From Combretum micranthum (taxonomy: Eukaryota > Streptophyta > Magnoliopsida > Myrtales > Combretaceae), in NCBI GenBank assembly GCA_024138025.1, contig JAMXBD010000366.1, forward strand, positions 310,001 through 374,000: a stretch of 64,000 nt of DNA. The letters are read 5' to 3'. Each line of letters starts with the position of its first letter. Position 1 is the stretch's first letter. The notes below the pieces were generated by a model. It had not been told where the DNA came from. It worked only from the letters and a program-made list of their open reading frames with translations, and searched no databases. Below, piece by piece: positions 23,838 to 35,666 of this stretch. Position numbers and translations under genes: made by a program.

Positions 23838-26800
23838 TGTCACGCCCGCCCCGAGGGTACCCTAAACGTGGCAGTCCGCCGTACACAATACTAAAGCCTA
23901 GGAATGACTACCTTAGTCATGCAAAGGCTTCCATATTATGTACAAGGCGTACATCACAACCAAGGGGACGCATCGGAGTAGCGCAATTTACATTGATAAT
24001 AAATAAGTAGCAAGGCAAGAGAATACTTAATATAACAATAAGCATAATTCAATTCTTAAGGGCATATTCTTCTATTATCTTCAAATAAATATACGTCCCT
24101 AATCATATAGGTTAGCACATATAAAGAACCTTACAAAATCTCTTCATCGTATGATTCCATATCCTTAATCATCCGTCCATGACTTCCTTAATGTCATGAT
24201 CCTCAAATTTAATCCACGAATATACCTGTTTCAACAAAATCTATAGGGGTATAAGCTACAACTAGCTTAGTGAGTAAATCCCAAAATTCATACTCGAAGG
24301 ATTATCAATCAAGTTTATTATTCAAACGTATGAAATGCAACAACCACGTGAGCATACAAGACATATGACTTTCCGGGAATCATATGTTGAATGAATTTAC
24401 GCCCTTCATTCGGGGTTGGGGATTCAGGCCAATTACGCCACCACTTTTAAAAAAATTTTATAGATCTTACCGGCTCCTATACGCCATCAAAAATTGTAGT
24501 TTATTACAGGCTCCTACTAGCCATCAAAAACTTGTAGTTTTTACAGGCTCCTACTAGCCATCACTTTTGTAGTTCTTACCGGCTCCTACTCGCCACTTAC
24601 ATGATATACCGGTTATGTCTACCACCACTATTATACACTTGTCCCACCAATTGTATAGTAGCGAATGCAATGTGACTCAACATATGAAGTGCATGAATTG
24701 TTTCTTAATTAAAGTCTAGTAGTTACATTTTAAGTTCTTTCAAGTGATCAACCAATTTCACACACTCCAAGATATTAATACGCATACAATCTTTATTTCA
24801 AACAAATCGAATTTCGATATACTTAGTATTCTTTCAACATATTATCAGACACTTCCATTTTTTTTTCTTAGATTCTAGTGCAACTAATTTTACAAGCACA
24901 ATCAAGAGTATGAAAAATAACGGGAAATAACTCACGATGCCATGGACTCTATTCTTCTAAGCGGATGAGTCGTTCACACACTCCACTTAATCGTAACAAT
25001 CCTCGGGGTAAAGGAATCCTTCCTCGGGATCACCTAACCAAAGAAAATACCCACAGTGAGTTTTTCTTGAAGATTTTCTTGCATTTTGACAAAACAATGT
25101 CAAAGAACGTTAAAGTTCGTATGAGGGAATGTTCCAACTTAAAATGGCCATAACTTGGTCATTTTAACTCGGAATCGCGCATATAATATACCGTTTTCTA
25201 CCTATTCGAAAAGTTCTATCCATTTCTAAACTTATCTTGGTCATAAAAGGTCATTTGGGTTCTGAAAACGTCAGGTACAGATTTAAAACGAAAATTACAA
25301 AACTTTTGTAAATCCGTTTTCTAACTCAACTTTATTTAAAGAAAACTCTTTTGTAACAATTATATGTATAAATATATAGTTGATAAACACTTTGAATATA
25401 TAGGTAAGCTCACTTTATATGCAAAAATCCTAATGGTAGTGTCTCAACAGTTTATTTCATAAAACAATTCATTTAAACCTTAGTTTTGAAAATTTCCTTT
25501 CAAGTATTTAAATAAACTTTATATTTTTCCTAGGTTGTTATAAATAAGTATATTCTTATTTTATTTTCTTCATTTCCTCTTCCAAAACAAGTTGAATTTT
25601 TCCTTAATCCTTTAGTCTTGTATTGAATTTTCCTTCTAGTGATTAAAGTTCAAATTCATCAAAAGTATATTAAGTTGATGAAAACCTTTTTATAATTTTT
25701 GTATTTAGGACGGTTTTTAGAAAATGAATATAAGCTTTTTCTTTCTAAAACTTAAAAAATCATTTATTGATAAAATCTATTTTTGCTAACCTTACTTTAT
25801 TTATATTCTTTTGAAAACAAGTTCTTTATTTTAGAATTAAGAAAAATCATTACTTTTCCTAAGTGGGTTCTTTATGAGTTGATTTTTATATTAAATTTGA
25901 AAACTAGTTTGTTCCTTAGTTCAGAAAAGAATTTAAGTCTTAAACTTTCAATATGAACGATTTATTTTTATAAAAACTTAGATTACCATAAAATACAAGG
26001 AAAATATTTATTTATGTTTTCTTTGGTAAAACTATCTTTGTTATTTAAGAAAACTTGTATTATTCTATTTCTAGGTTGTTGATAATAACTTCATGTTTGT
26101 GGTAATCATATAATTGGAAACTTAGCTTTGAGTTCATTTAGTAAAACAAAATTCTATTTTTAGATTAGTTGAGACATTAACATTACGCAAATGCAAGTAT
26201 CATGAGCATATAAAATAATAAGAACATAAGAAAATACTCAAAAATAATTAATGAGTAAGAAAATAAAATATCAAGCATTGGGAACCTTAGCTTCATCAAG
26301 GAATCCCGATCACGTATTGGAGCCTTAGCTTTATCAAGGCATCCCGGGACTAAGAATGGACTAGTCCCGAAAGATTTAATGAACAAAAGATTATTTTGAC
26401 TTGATATGGACAAGTCTAAGACTAGAAAGACTAGTCTTAATATCAACATAAAATAAATAAATTGCATAACTTGAAAATAAATAACAAATGAGCTTATATG
26501 CTCTAAATAAATATATATACATAATATACATAATATAAGTTAGATTAGAAGCAAATAATAACAATAATAATATCAACATAATAAAATAGGAAGCTTATGT
26601 ACAAGAACAAAACATGAACATGTTGTTGCTTTTACTACTCACATGAGTTTCAAAACAACACCATAGTCATGTTAAGTTACATGACATGGATGAATAATAG
26701 ATGGAAGAAATATTACCTAAAGTATGTAAAAGATATGGAGATGGTAAATGAAATGGGTATTATGTGTAGTGATATGTGGTAGATGGTTTATGTATGAGAC

Positions 26801-28137
26801 ATGATTTTTGTGAGGAATTGATTTGAGAGAGTTTTGGTAGAGAGAATTCTTGATAAGAGAATTTGTGGAGAGATTTTGAGAGAGTTTTGGTAGTGTAAAG
26901 AATTGTGTGAAAGAATGGAAGAGGAAGGGGGTATTTATAGAATTTTTGGAGTGATTTTTGGATGTAATAAAATAATTTGAAAAAGAAAAATAATTTGTTG
27001 GAGGTGAGAGAGGGGGCGCCGGCCTTGCTTCATGGGGAAGGGAAATTGATTTATTTTAATTTGTTTTGTGTAATAAAGAAGTAATGTGTAAAGTTGATGT
27101 GATTAAAGGTGTATTGGAAATGAAAAAAGTAAGAAAATAGGTATGTAGGTGTAAGAAATAGGTGTAAGAAAAAGTAGAGATAGAATGAATAGTAGAAAAA
27201 GTACTATGAATAGTAGACTAGACAATTAAAGTACCGGTAGTAATAAAAATACGCGTAATAATGCGATATCTGTAATTTTTAGCTACCGAAAAATCCCAAA
27301 ACTGATATTTTTGGAATCCTTGCGTTTTTACGAGTCTATTGGTATAAACGGAATATTTTTAATATTCCGAGCTCCGGGACACGCTTTTCGAGAACCGATC
27401 CCGTTTGGGTCCGAAGGTCACTCGAATTTCGCGAATCTGATATTTTTATGTTACCCTATGTTATTACGAACTATTCTAGGCCTTTAACTTAATTTCGTTT
27501 TCTAGGGTTTGAAAACGCGGGATTGCCGGATCTTAAACACTAGGGTTCGTTATAGGCTTGTTGACTTTTAGGGTTCCGTTTTGAATTCCGTTTTCGTCGA
27601 GATATTCGTAAGATCGTATAATTTTCGAGTCTTGATCGTTTTAGAATTTTAGCTCGAGATTTATGTTTTATTTTATTTTATTTCATTTGTGATTATTTAA
27701 TAGTTTTTAGTTCTCGGAATCGTTTAACCGAGTCCAGGGTTATGAGTTGACTCAGTTTGACTTTTGGTGGGAATTTGAAATTTGTGATTTCTAAATTTTA
27801 TCGACGGTTTTAAGATTTTGCTGTTGATTGTTATTTGGATATATTGTCTTGATTTGCGTGTTAGGAAACGGTTAGATGATTTAATTGATGTACGAACGTT
27901 GATTAAATCGGTAGTTGGACTTTCTATTTTGTTTCAAGGGTTTTCGTTTTCTCAAGGTTGAGAGAACTCGTTTTTGTTCCTATTAAATTTTAACTTGGTT
28001 TAACTTTTGGGGTTTCGTTTCCAGTGTTTTGACTCGGTCTAGAATTTGGTTTTTATCTTGAGTTGATTTTTGGGATCTCGATTTCTAAACTTTTAGAATT
28101 ATTTTCTATGAATTAGGAAAATTTTTGGGGATTTACA
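23838..28137 (-). mobile_element. 4.3 kb solo LTR, TGTCACGCCC family
   Basis: It begins TGTCACGCCCGCCCCGAGG and ends near GGGGATTTACA. It is colinear with the 4605-bp copy at 58143-62747, whose borders are fixed by a target duplication: shared parts include GGGTACCCTAAAxGTGGCAGTCC at the left, AAAGTACCGGTAGTAAT in the middle and TTGCCGGATCT further right. No coding region or internal second LTR is seen, so it is best read as a solo LTR. A minus-strand TATA box (CTATAAATA, 26932-26940) is followed by a pyrimidine-rich leader, so transcription runs on the minus strand. The flanks TCTAC/CTTAC match at only three of five bases, so the right border is less certain than for the second copy. Confidence 0.7.
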
Positions 28138-28989
28138 CTTACATAAAACTAATTCACTGTATATTTCCACTGGCATTTTTTGTTTAACATGACAGAAGGT
28201 ATTAGCAGAAATTATCATCCATTTCATCATTTGCATTAATCAATGGCAAATTGAGGGGCCGATAGGGGCTCCAACCTCTATACTAGAAAAAAAATGTTTT
28301 TTTTTTTTTGAATTATGTGACAAATATATTATTTATATATTAAAAAGATGAATATGATAGATAAGTAATTATAGTCTAGTGGTTAACTATATAGCTATGT
28401 ATTCATGAGGTTATGGGATTAATTTCATTGATATAGTTTTAATTTTTTAACATGGATTTATTACTCTAATTTTCTAATAGAATTAAATTCATTTATCTTA
28501 AAATTATATTTAACTAACTAATAAGTATTTTTTATTTCTTGTATACGTTAAATAATAATTATATTATCCACGTCGCAAATATTTTTACTTTATCACATAT
28601 AATATCACTAATAAACTTTATTATATAACTTGAAGTTTCATGTATTAACTATAAACTTTAATTAATATAATGAAACTTATTATATAAACATCTACTTTTG
28701 CTTTTGTTAAACACTTGCCTATTACGAGCGTAGTTTTACTTGTACGGTCTCACAAATTATAGTTTTATAATTCCTGTTAACTATATTAGATTTAGTGTTT
28801 TTTTATATAAATGTTGATAAAATTTAATTTATAGCTTTGACAAATTTGTCGATTCTATTTGTTAAAGTCAAATAAATTAAAAATTAAAGAAACAGAAAAA
28901 GAACAATAGACCTGTTTAATTCTTTGTGATCTTCATTGAAGTCCCAACTTTAATTGTAAGGCAGAAAATCTATTTACTTCAATTTATAT
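28138..28989. other. AT-rich intergenic DNA
   Basis: No gene. A stretch at 28371-28430 (TAGTCTAGTGGTTAA then GGTTATGGGATTAATTTC) faintly resembles the A and B boxes of a tRNA-type promoter and could be a decayed SINE. Confidence 0.45.
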
Positions 28990-29578
28990 TATCAAGATTC
29001 AAGATGTGTGGAAGCTGGAAGGTAGTTATTATTTCCTTCATTAATTCAAAAACTTTTTTTTTTTTCCAAAAAACAAGAAAAAGAAAAAAAAACTCAATTT
29101 CAACCGTGTTTTAATTTCTTTTATGCATATTACATTATGGATCAGACTTTATTATGGGAAAAGAATTAATTTCGTCATTTTTTTTATTTCCTTCTTAATG
29201 CTGTACAATACGAGTATAACATAGTAAACATTAGAAAAACATGACGATCCAATTCCATGAACATATTAGATGCAAAAACTTAATGTTAGAATAATATCAC
29301 ATTTCACAAAAATATCGTATAGTTTCAATAGATGAATTTTTGTTTACTCAAAATTGATGCTTCGGTTGTGTCTCAACCAACCACAGTATTACCACTTAAG
29401 GAAATTAAAAAAAGTAACTCAAATATTGAGCATCATAGATAGAAATGCATCTTATACATAAAACATATATATTCATAACGGAACTTCTAGTTCCAACTAA
29501 AGTGTTCAAGTAATTGTTCAAAAGCCAATAAATTTATAAAATACAATTTTGAAATATAGATATGCCTAGACTTACCTG
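28990..29578 (-). pseudogene. Third copy of the B3 gene 3' flank
   Basis: The stretch aligns with 11096-11533 and 48676-49213, the DNA downstream of the duplicated B3 genes. Shared blocks are TTTATTATGGxAAA, ACATGACxATCCxATTCxATGAACATATTA, CAACCACAxTATxACCACTTAAG-like sequence and the final CCTAGACTTACCT. The match ends exactly at the presumed 3'-UTR splice donor (ACTTACCT), after which unrelated sequence begins, so the B3 coding part is absent. Confidence 0.6.
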
Positions 29579-30142
29579 TGATCCTTTTCCTAATACAATC
29601 AACACTAAGCAAGTGCACCTATCAAAGATGGTATAGGGATGGAGTATAAGGTCGTCTCCCACATAGATCTTTTAAGTACCAGTAATTACCCTTTTCATTA
29701 TTATAATACCGACAAATTTGAGTGGTTGTTACCGGTACATTATTAATTATACTAATCTATACAAATTACTAGTCAACTACTAACACAAATCTCTTAAAAT
29801 AACCCGATTTATAAAACAATTAACTTTGCTTCATCACTAAACATATCATGTAATCAAGGAAATATCATATAACGTTACATATTCTCAAACTACAAAATTC
29901 ATTATGTCTTTGTCATGATCACTAATCTTTAGCCCTAAGTTTTATTCACTAGAATCTCTTTCTATACTTCCTTGTCTCCTTTCTTTCCTCCTTTGAGATC
30001 ATAAGATTATATCTATAATTATGATTATATATTCTCTGTTCATAATTAGTTTTTCTTGTTCTACTTTCTACGCACTTGATCAATAGTATGTATGTGTGAG
30101 AAAAACATCAAGCTATTTTTATTTTTAGCTCTACATTATTTT
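29579..30142. other. Retroelement-like stretch and B3 relic upstream region
   Basis: 29579-29700 has the look of an LTR or leader from another retroelement (GCAAGTGCACCTATC, then TAAGGTCGTCTCCCACATAG) without a partner. 29990-30142 is the upstream part of the plus-strand B3 relic: it pairs with 40690-40860 as an inverted repeat, including the TACTTTCTACGCACTTGATCAATAGTA block. Confidence 0.5.
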
Positions 30143-30147
30143 GACAT

Positions 30148-33100
30148 TGTAAGACCCGACATGCTCAATTTTCAAATTAAGCACATCAAGTCCCCAACCA
30201 CGTATAACTCTTACGAATTATACGTAAGGTTGTCTTAAAAGAAGGTGTTTATGTTGAACATTGCTATTCAATTTTAGATTGTGAAATCGTTTAATTAGAT
30301 TTTCAGATAACCGGATTTAGCAGCGGAAAATCAAATTTTATAAAACAACTTATAAACTTCTACTCCCTACAGAGCAAACCAGTTTTCTAAGAAACTAACT
30401 TTATAAAAACATTTTATGATCTACTCTTAGGGGTAGATAACCATTTACAATCAATTGGGCATTAACAAGCCCTTAAAAGAAAATACGATGTATAAAAATA
30501 TCCAGTCCTCTTACAAAAACAAACAAAAGAAGAAACAAAATACAAGAAATATCTCGATCCTATCACATTTCACTCATCTTCCAAATCTTCAGAATCGCCC
30601 AAAACCCGGGACAAACATCATCACATCAATCATCATCACCTCACCATCCTCATCAACATCAACATCAACAACAATAACTCATCATCATCAAGTCATCATC
30701 TCATCATCATCATCAACAATCACAATTCCTGTAAAAAGAATAACAACAACAATAATGAGCCGGAGCCCAGTACACAGCAACACAATCACACCGGAGTACA
30801 CACGAGCTTAACTAAATGCAAATGCAACAACCACAAGTTATTATCTTTCTTTAAAGTAAACAAATCAACACGGGAGTATTCAAACTCCGGACAACAGGGA
30901 TCGCGAGGGGACCTGAGTAACACTCGGAATGCGCTCAGGGGGTTGATATAAGTAGTTCGGGGACTCATACCGTCCTAGATATCGTTAAGTCAAAGAGAAA
31001 AGTAGCTTCCTCACAGGGTTAATAGCCGTTACTTAGCTCTATTTATACTCGGTCCATATCATAAAATATAGTTCACCCGTTCTCATAAACGTTTGAAACT
31101 AAACTATGGTACTTCCTACCAAGTTTAAATAAATTTCACCGATCTATACCCCCCGTCGACTACCCCCGTACCACTTAATGAAAGTCATCTCAAATGACAG
31201 GAGTGGCCTAAGCGCCTAGATCTACCGTGCTCAAACCGAGCAAGGTGCCGCTCCCCGAACCGGATACCAACTCTCCATCCCAAACTCATCAAACTATGAT
31301 GGGGTCGCCGTTAGGTTCATACATGACCTGGCGTAGAATTGGATTTTAACGGCATAAAGCACAGCAACAATCACATTTTTAAGTTTCTTATTATATATTT
31401 AAGTTTTATAAATGCCTATCCTAACAGAGACAAGCAGGTTACTGCGTACCTTGAATATGAAATCCAAACATGCTTCGGAAGGAAATTTCATAAGATAATC
31501 CAGAAGATAAAATCAGATATCCACCACTGTTAAGAAAAGAGCTCGTATAAGAAACTAAACTAAACTAATCATCCACTTCATCAATTCATACAAGAACTTA
31601 TATCAATCAATTCATTTTAGCTTAGTAAAGTTCATTAAGCCAAGTTAGACTTAGATTAATTACTAATTCATTATATATCTAAGATCTATGTCAATTCGAG
31701 CTTACATTAACTTAAACTTAGCCAAATTCATCAAAGTTAAACAATCTAATCCATTTTAGCTCATTCAAGTTCATTTAGTCAAGTTGAACCTAGGTTTGTT
31801 AACTAAGTTCATTTTATAACTAACTCTAGATTTAAACTAATTATTTGTTAAATCTATAAATCTACTTAACCCATGTTTAATTACATGAATTAATTGACTC
31901 AACACATCAAATATCACTTATCTATCTCATTTTATCTCAAAAGATCCATTTCCTAAGCAAAACACATTTAACAAACAAAAAACAATTTTTTGACTTTGTT
32001 TTGAAAAGTGTTGCAGCTGGAAAGAATCAAAATTTTAAGCATCGATAAGTTTCGAATTTATAAAAACTCAAAACTTGAAAATTGTAGATCTCTTTTTGAG
32101 CTTTCCAACGCAACTTGAATCACCTCAATCGAGGTCGGATGAAAAAGTGATGGCTAAAATACAAACGCTGCGAAACAGGGGAAGTCTGCACGACCGAGTG
32201 CATAGCCGTGCTCGAGGCGTGCAGAGCATGAAAAAGTCACCCGAGACAAAGTTTTAAGCATTTTAAGGGCTGCATAGGCTTGTGGCATGCCGTGCATAAG
32301 GTTGTGCACACTGGAACGACAAAATTACGAATTCCTTTGTCTGAAATGCATTTTACACTTTTCAAAGTTGTTTAAACTCATTCCAAAGTTCCCCAAGCTT
32401 GTTACATGATCAATATAACATTCAAACAACATAAACGTCACATTCACCACATCAAACATCTCAAACTTCATCAACCTTCATAACACTATTCATCATCTTC
32501 TTCCCCCAACTCACCCCAACTTCCATCGAGCTCAACTCAACAATTAAACCAACAAATACATAAATAAACAGCACTTTCAGCCCAATTCAACATCAATTGA
32601 TCAATTACAAGTGTAAATTGCAAGTAAAAACAAAGAGAAATAGAAATAGAAAACTTAGCATTTTAACACAACATGCAATTTCTTCTCCCTCTTTTGTTCT
32701 AATATTGATTCCTTCTTCTAGCTTCTCTCCTAGCTTTGATTTATCTTCTAGTTGGCTTTGATCTTGAGTTTTGTTGAAGATTTGAAGAGAAGAAGAGAAA
32801 GGGAAGAAGGAATGGAGAGGAAAAGAAAAGGATCGTTAAGGAAAATAAGAGAAAGGGAAAAGTGAAGGGAAGAGAGAGAGGCAGAGGAGAGGGTTATAAG
32901 AAAAAGGAGAAGGATAAAGGTTAAAATTTAATATAAAGGAATATACGTATAGGTTTAGAGCTATCAGATCAAAATCTATAGTTTCAAGAGTATTTAAAAG
33001 TTTGTTTCAGAACCAATATTTTAGAAATTAAGAACTTGCAATAAGAACTCAATTTGAGAATTTATTTTAGATAAAAGATATTTAATTTGAGTTCGGATTT

Positions 33101-33364
33101 AAGAATTGATATTTTTATTCAAGCAAATGAACTCAAATTTTGTAAAGATTTAGGAATTAGTGTTTAGGCTAAGAATCAAGAATTTAGAATCCTCTAAACA
33201 TTTCAATAACTTTTTAGAGAATTTAGATTTCAAATCTCAAATTTCATTTAATTAAATACTAATCTAACTTTGTCAACTTGTCTATTTAAATCCTATAATT
33301 CATTTGACTTATTTAATCTATCTAAACTCAATTTCTAATCTTGGTGAAGATTTGGGGTATTTCA
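30148..33364 (-). repeat. 3' LTR of the LARD element
   Basis: In minus-strand sense it starts TGAAATACCCCAAATC and ends CGGGTCTTACA. A TATA-like CTTATAACC on the minus strand (32892-32900) is followed by a long pyrimidine-rich leader. It contains GC-rich palindromic words at 32188-32320 and a CAT/ATC-rich low-complexity stretch at 30615-30720. The open frame at 30455-30811 lies in that low-complexity part and is not a gene. Confidence 0.9.
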
Positions 33365-33379
33365 TTCTTCCCACCTTAC
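33365..33379 (-). other. Polypurine tract of the LARD element
   Basis: On the minus strand AAGGTGGGAAGAA directly precedes the TGAAATACC start of the 3' LTR. Confidence 0.8.
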
Positions 33380-35652
33380 AAGAATTTCGTCCTCGAAATT
33401 CACTTAACTTTTGTTGATAAGAGACGTATCATATCTTTTTCAAACTTTGTTATCTCAAAAACCTTTTATCATTTTAAGACTTTTACTTAATCTTTATGGT
33501 TCCATTACGCTTCTGTTGCGCACTTTGATCATTTTCTTTGAATTTTGTTCTTATGCTTCTTCATTTTGAATTATTTGGAAAACATATATAAATTTCAAAT
33601 TCTAGTTGTATATGATTATTGTCAAAAGGATTTTGAAGTTCTATTGGATATTTTTCATTATCTTTGATTTCAGAAGATATATTGAGATTTTGAATCATTT
33701 TTCCTTAATCACTTATATTTGAAATTTTTCTTTTCATTTTCTTTACAAGAAACATTTTGATATTCGAATTTCATTGACTTCATTCTTTTCTTGAAAATCA
33801 TTTGTTCATGTTTTGATTTTAAGATTTTGAAAACTTTAATGTCTTTTTAGCTTCTCAACTGTTATTCCATGCAACTTCAGAATATATGAAGCAATAGGAA
33901 TTAGTTTAGCGATTTCAACCCTCTACTGACTCGATTTTTAAGAAGACTCAAACTCAAATAAAAACAACAGACGACTTTGACCCAAGTGTGTCTCTCGCCT
34001 TGAGATAACACACAATGACACAACACAAAAAACATAATAAAACGACTCAACAATGAGGGTTATAAACTCGCTATTCCATTCTCACTTGCATATATATGTC
34101 AATTTGCATATGAAACATACAGTATCCGTATTCTTTTAATCGTCAAAGATGTTATGTTTGGTATTCATCTTGATATGGTAGTAATCAAGACGTCTCATGT
34201 CATTTTGGTCTTACATATATATGGAATCAATTTTTATTTTGGATCGAGAATATGGAATCGATAATAAATAGTTATCTATTCGGTGTTTTAGGATTTCAAA
34301 TCTTGGTTTCCATTTTGACATGAAATTGACTTTTGGAGATTTCTTGAACACTTTTACCTGTGATATACTTAGGATATTTCTTCAATTATCTTATTTTAAT
34401 CTTTTGATTTTGGAAGAAACTTATATTTGATTTAGATTTGCTAGTCAATTTGAAATTTCGATTTTGCTAGATCATTAGATTTTCGATATATGTTATCATA
34501 TTAATAGATTTAGTAGATTGAAATTTACATCCCAATCTAATTGAAATTTGGAATCATTCTTTTCATTTTGAGTTTTCTTTTCATTTGATTTTAATTTATA
34601 GCTCTCACATATATAAATTTGATATGTAAAGGTCAATTTGATATTTCAAACTTTCTTTTCTATTTAATTCTCTTCATTTTAAACTTTACATTACTTTTGA
34701 TTTTGGGAGATATATGTTGGTCATATGTAACTTTAAGGAATCATATTTACTTTGAAATATTTGAGTTTTCTTCTATTTGATTCCAATATATGTTATCACA
34801 TTTACACTTTAAGAAGTCAAGGTCACTTATAATTTGAATTTTCTTCTCATTTCGATTTCTCGACTTTGTCAACATATCAACAAATTAGACTTAAGAGAGG
34901 TAGAAAGAAAATTCCTATTATAGTCTATCAAATTTATTAAACAGCACATCTAATACATAACACACAACAGCACCTAAGAGTCCATCTCATCTCAAATTTT
35001 AAAGGATTTAGGGGGGATAAATCCTAGTATTTGTCTAAATCATTTGTGCTCTATTTACATTTAGTCAAATTTGAGTTAATTTCAATTTACAAGCAAGCAT
35101 CAAACAAGCACTCACAATTATATTACAAACAAAACACACATACATATACATCACATAGCATTCACCACTACATTATAAAAGAAATCAATATAGAGAAACA
35201 TATATATACATAAACAACGCATAGGAATCATGCAATGTTCATTTTATAAGCAAGCATTAAACATACTCTCACAATTATAACAAAATTACATAATAAACAT
35301 ACATGTATACATTACATCAAACACACATATACCTCAAAGCATTCACAAATATATTATAAGACAAATCAATTTAAAAGAAACATGTATATATACATAAACA
35401 ACACATAGAAATCATGCAATGTTCATTTAAGTTCATTTTCAAATATCAATAGAAAATAAATTTGAGCCAAGTTGATTAATTTAGTGTGACAAATTAATTT
35501 TATTAACTACCAACTAATGGTTTATCAAACAACAAGAAACAACAAACAAGCCAATTAAACAAACCGGATTCCCAAATTTTCCCACACTAAACTCACCGAT
35601 TCTAAACGAATCCTAATTCATTATGCAAGAAGCAATGTTCAAGATAAACATT
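33380..35652 (-). other. Non-coding internal region of the LARD element
   Basis: No domain can be read in either direction. The sequence is built of repetitive T-rich phrases such as TTTTCTTTTCATTTGATTTT (33500-34870). It also contains a tandem duplication of about 160-185 bp (35085-35239 and 35240-35428), each unit ending AATCATGCAATGTTCATT. Confidence 0.75.
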
Positions 35653-35664
35653 GCTCTGATACCA
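35653..35664 (-). other. tRNA-iMet primer binding site of the LARD element
   Basis: On the minus strand TGGTATCAGAGC stands two bases after the 5' LTR terminus (TACA). It is a perfect 12-base complement of the plant initiator tRNA-Met 3' end and fixes the element's direction. Confidence 0.93.
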
Positions 35665-35666
35665 TC

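Noticed and set aside
30455..30811. Open frame of 118 residues (and its twin at 35975-36334)
   Set aside because: Both lie at the same place in the two LTRs of the LARD and translate a CAT/ATC-rich low-complexity stretch; no start context or homology.
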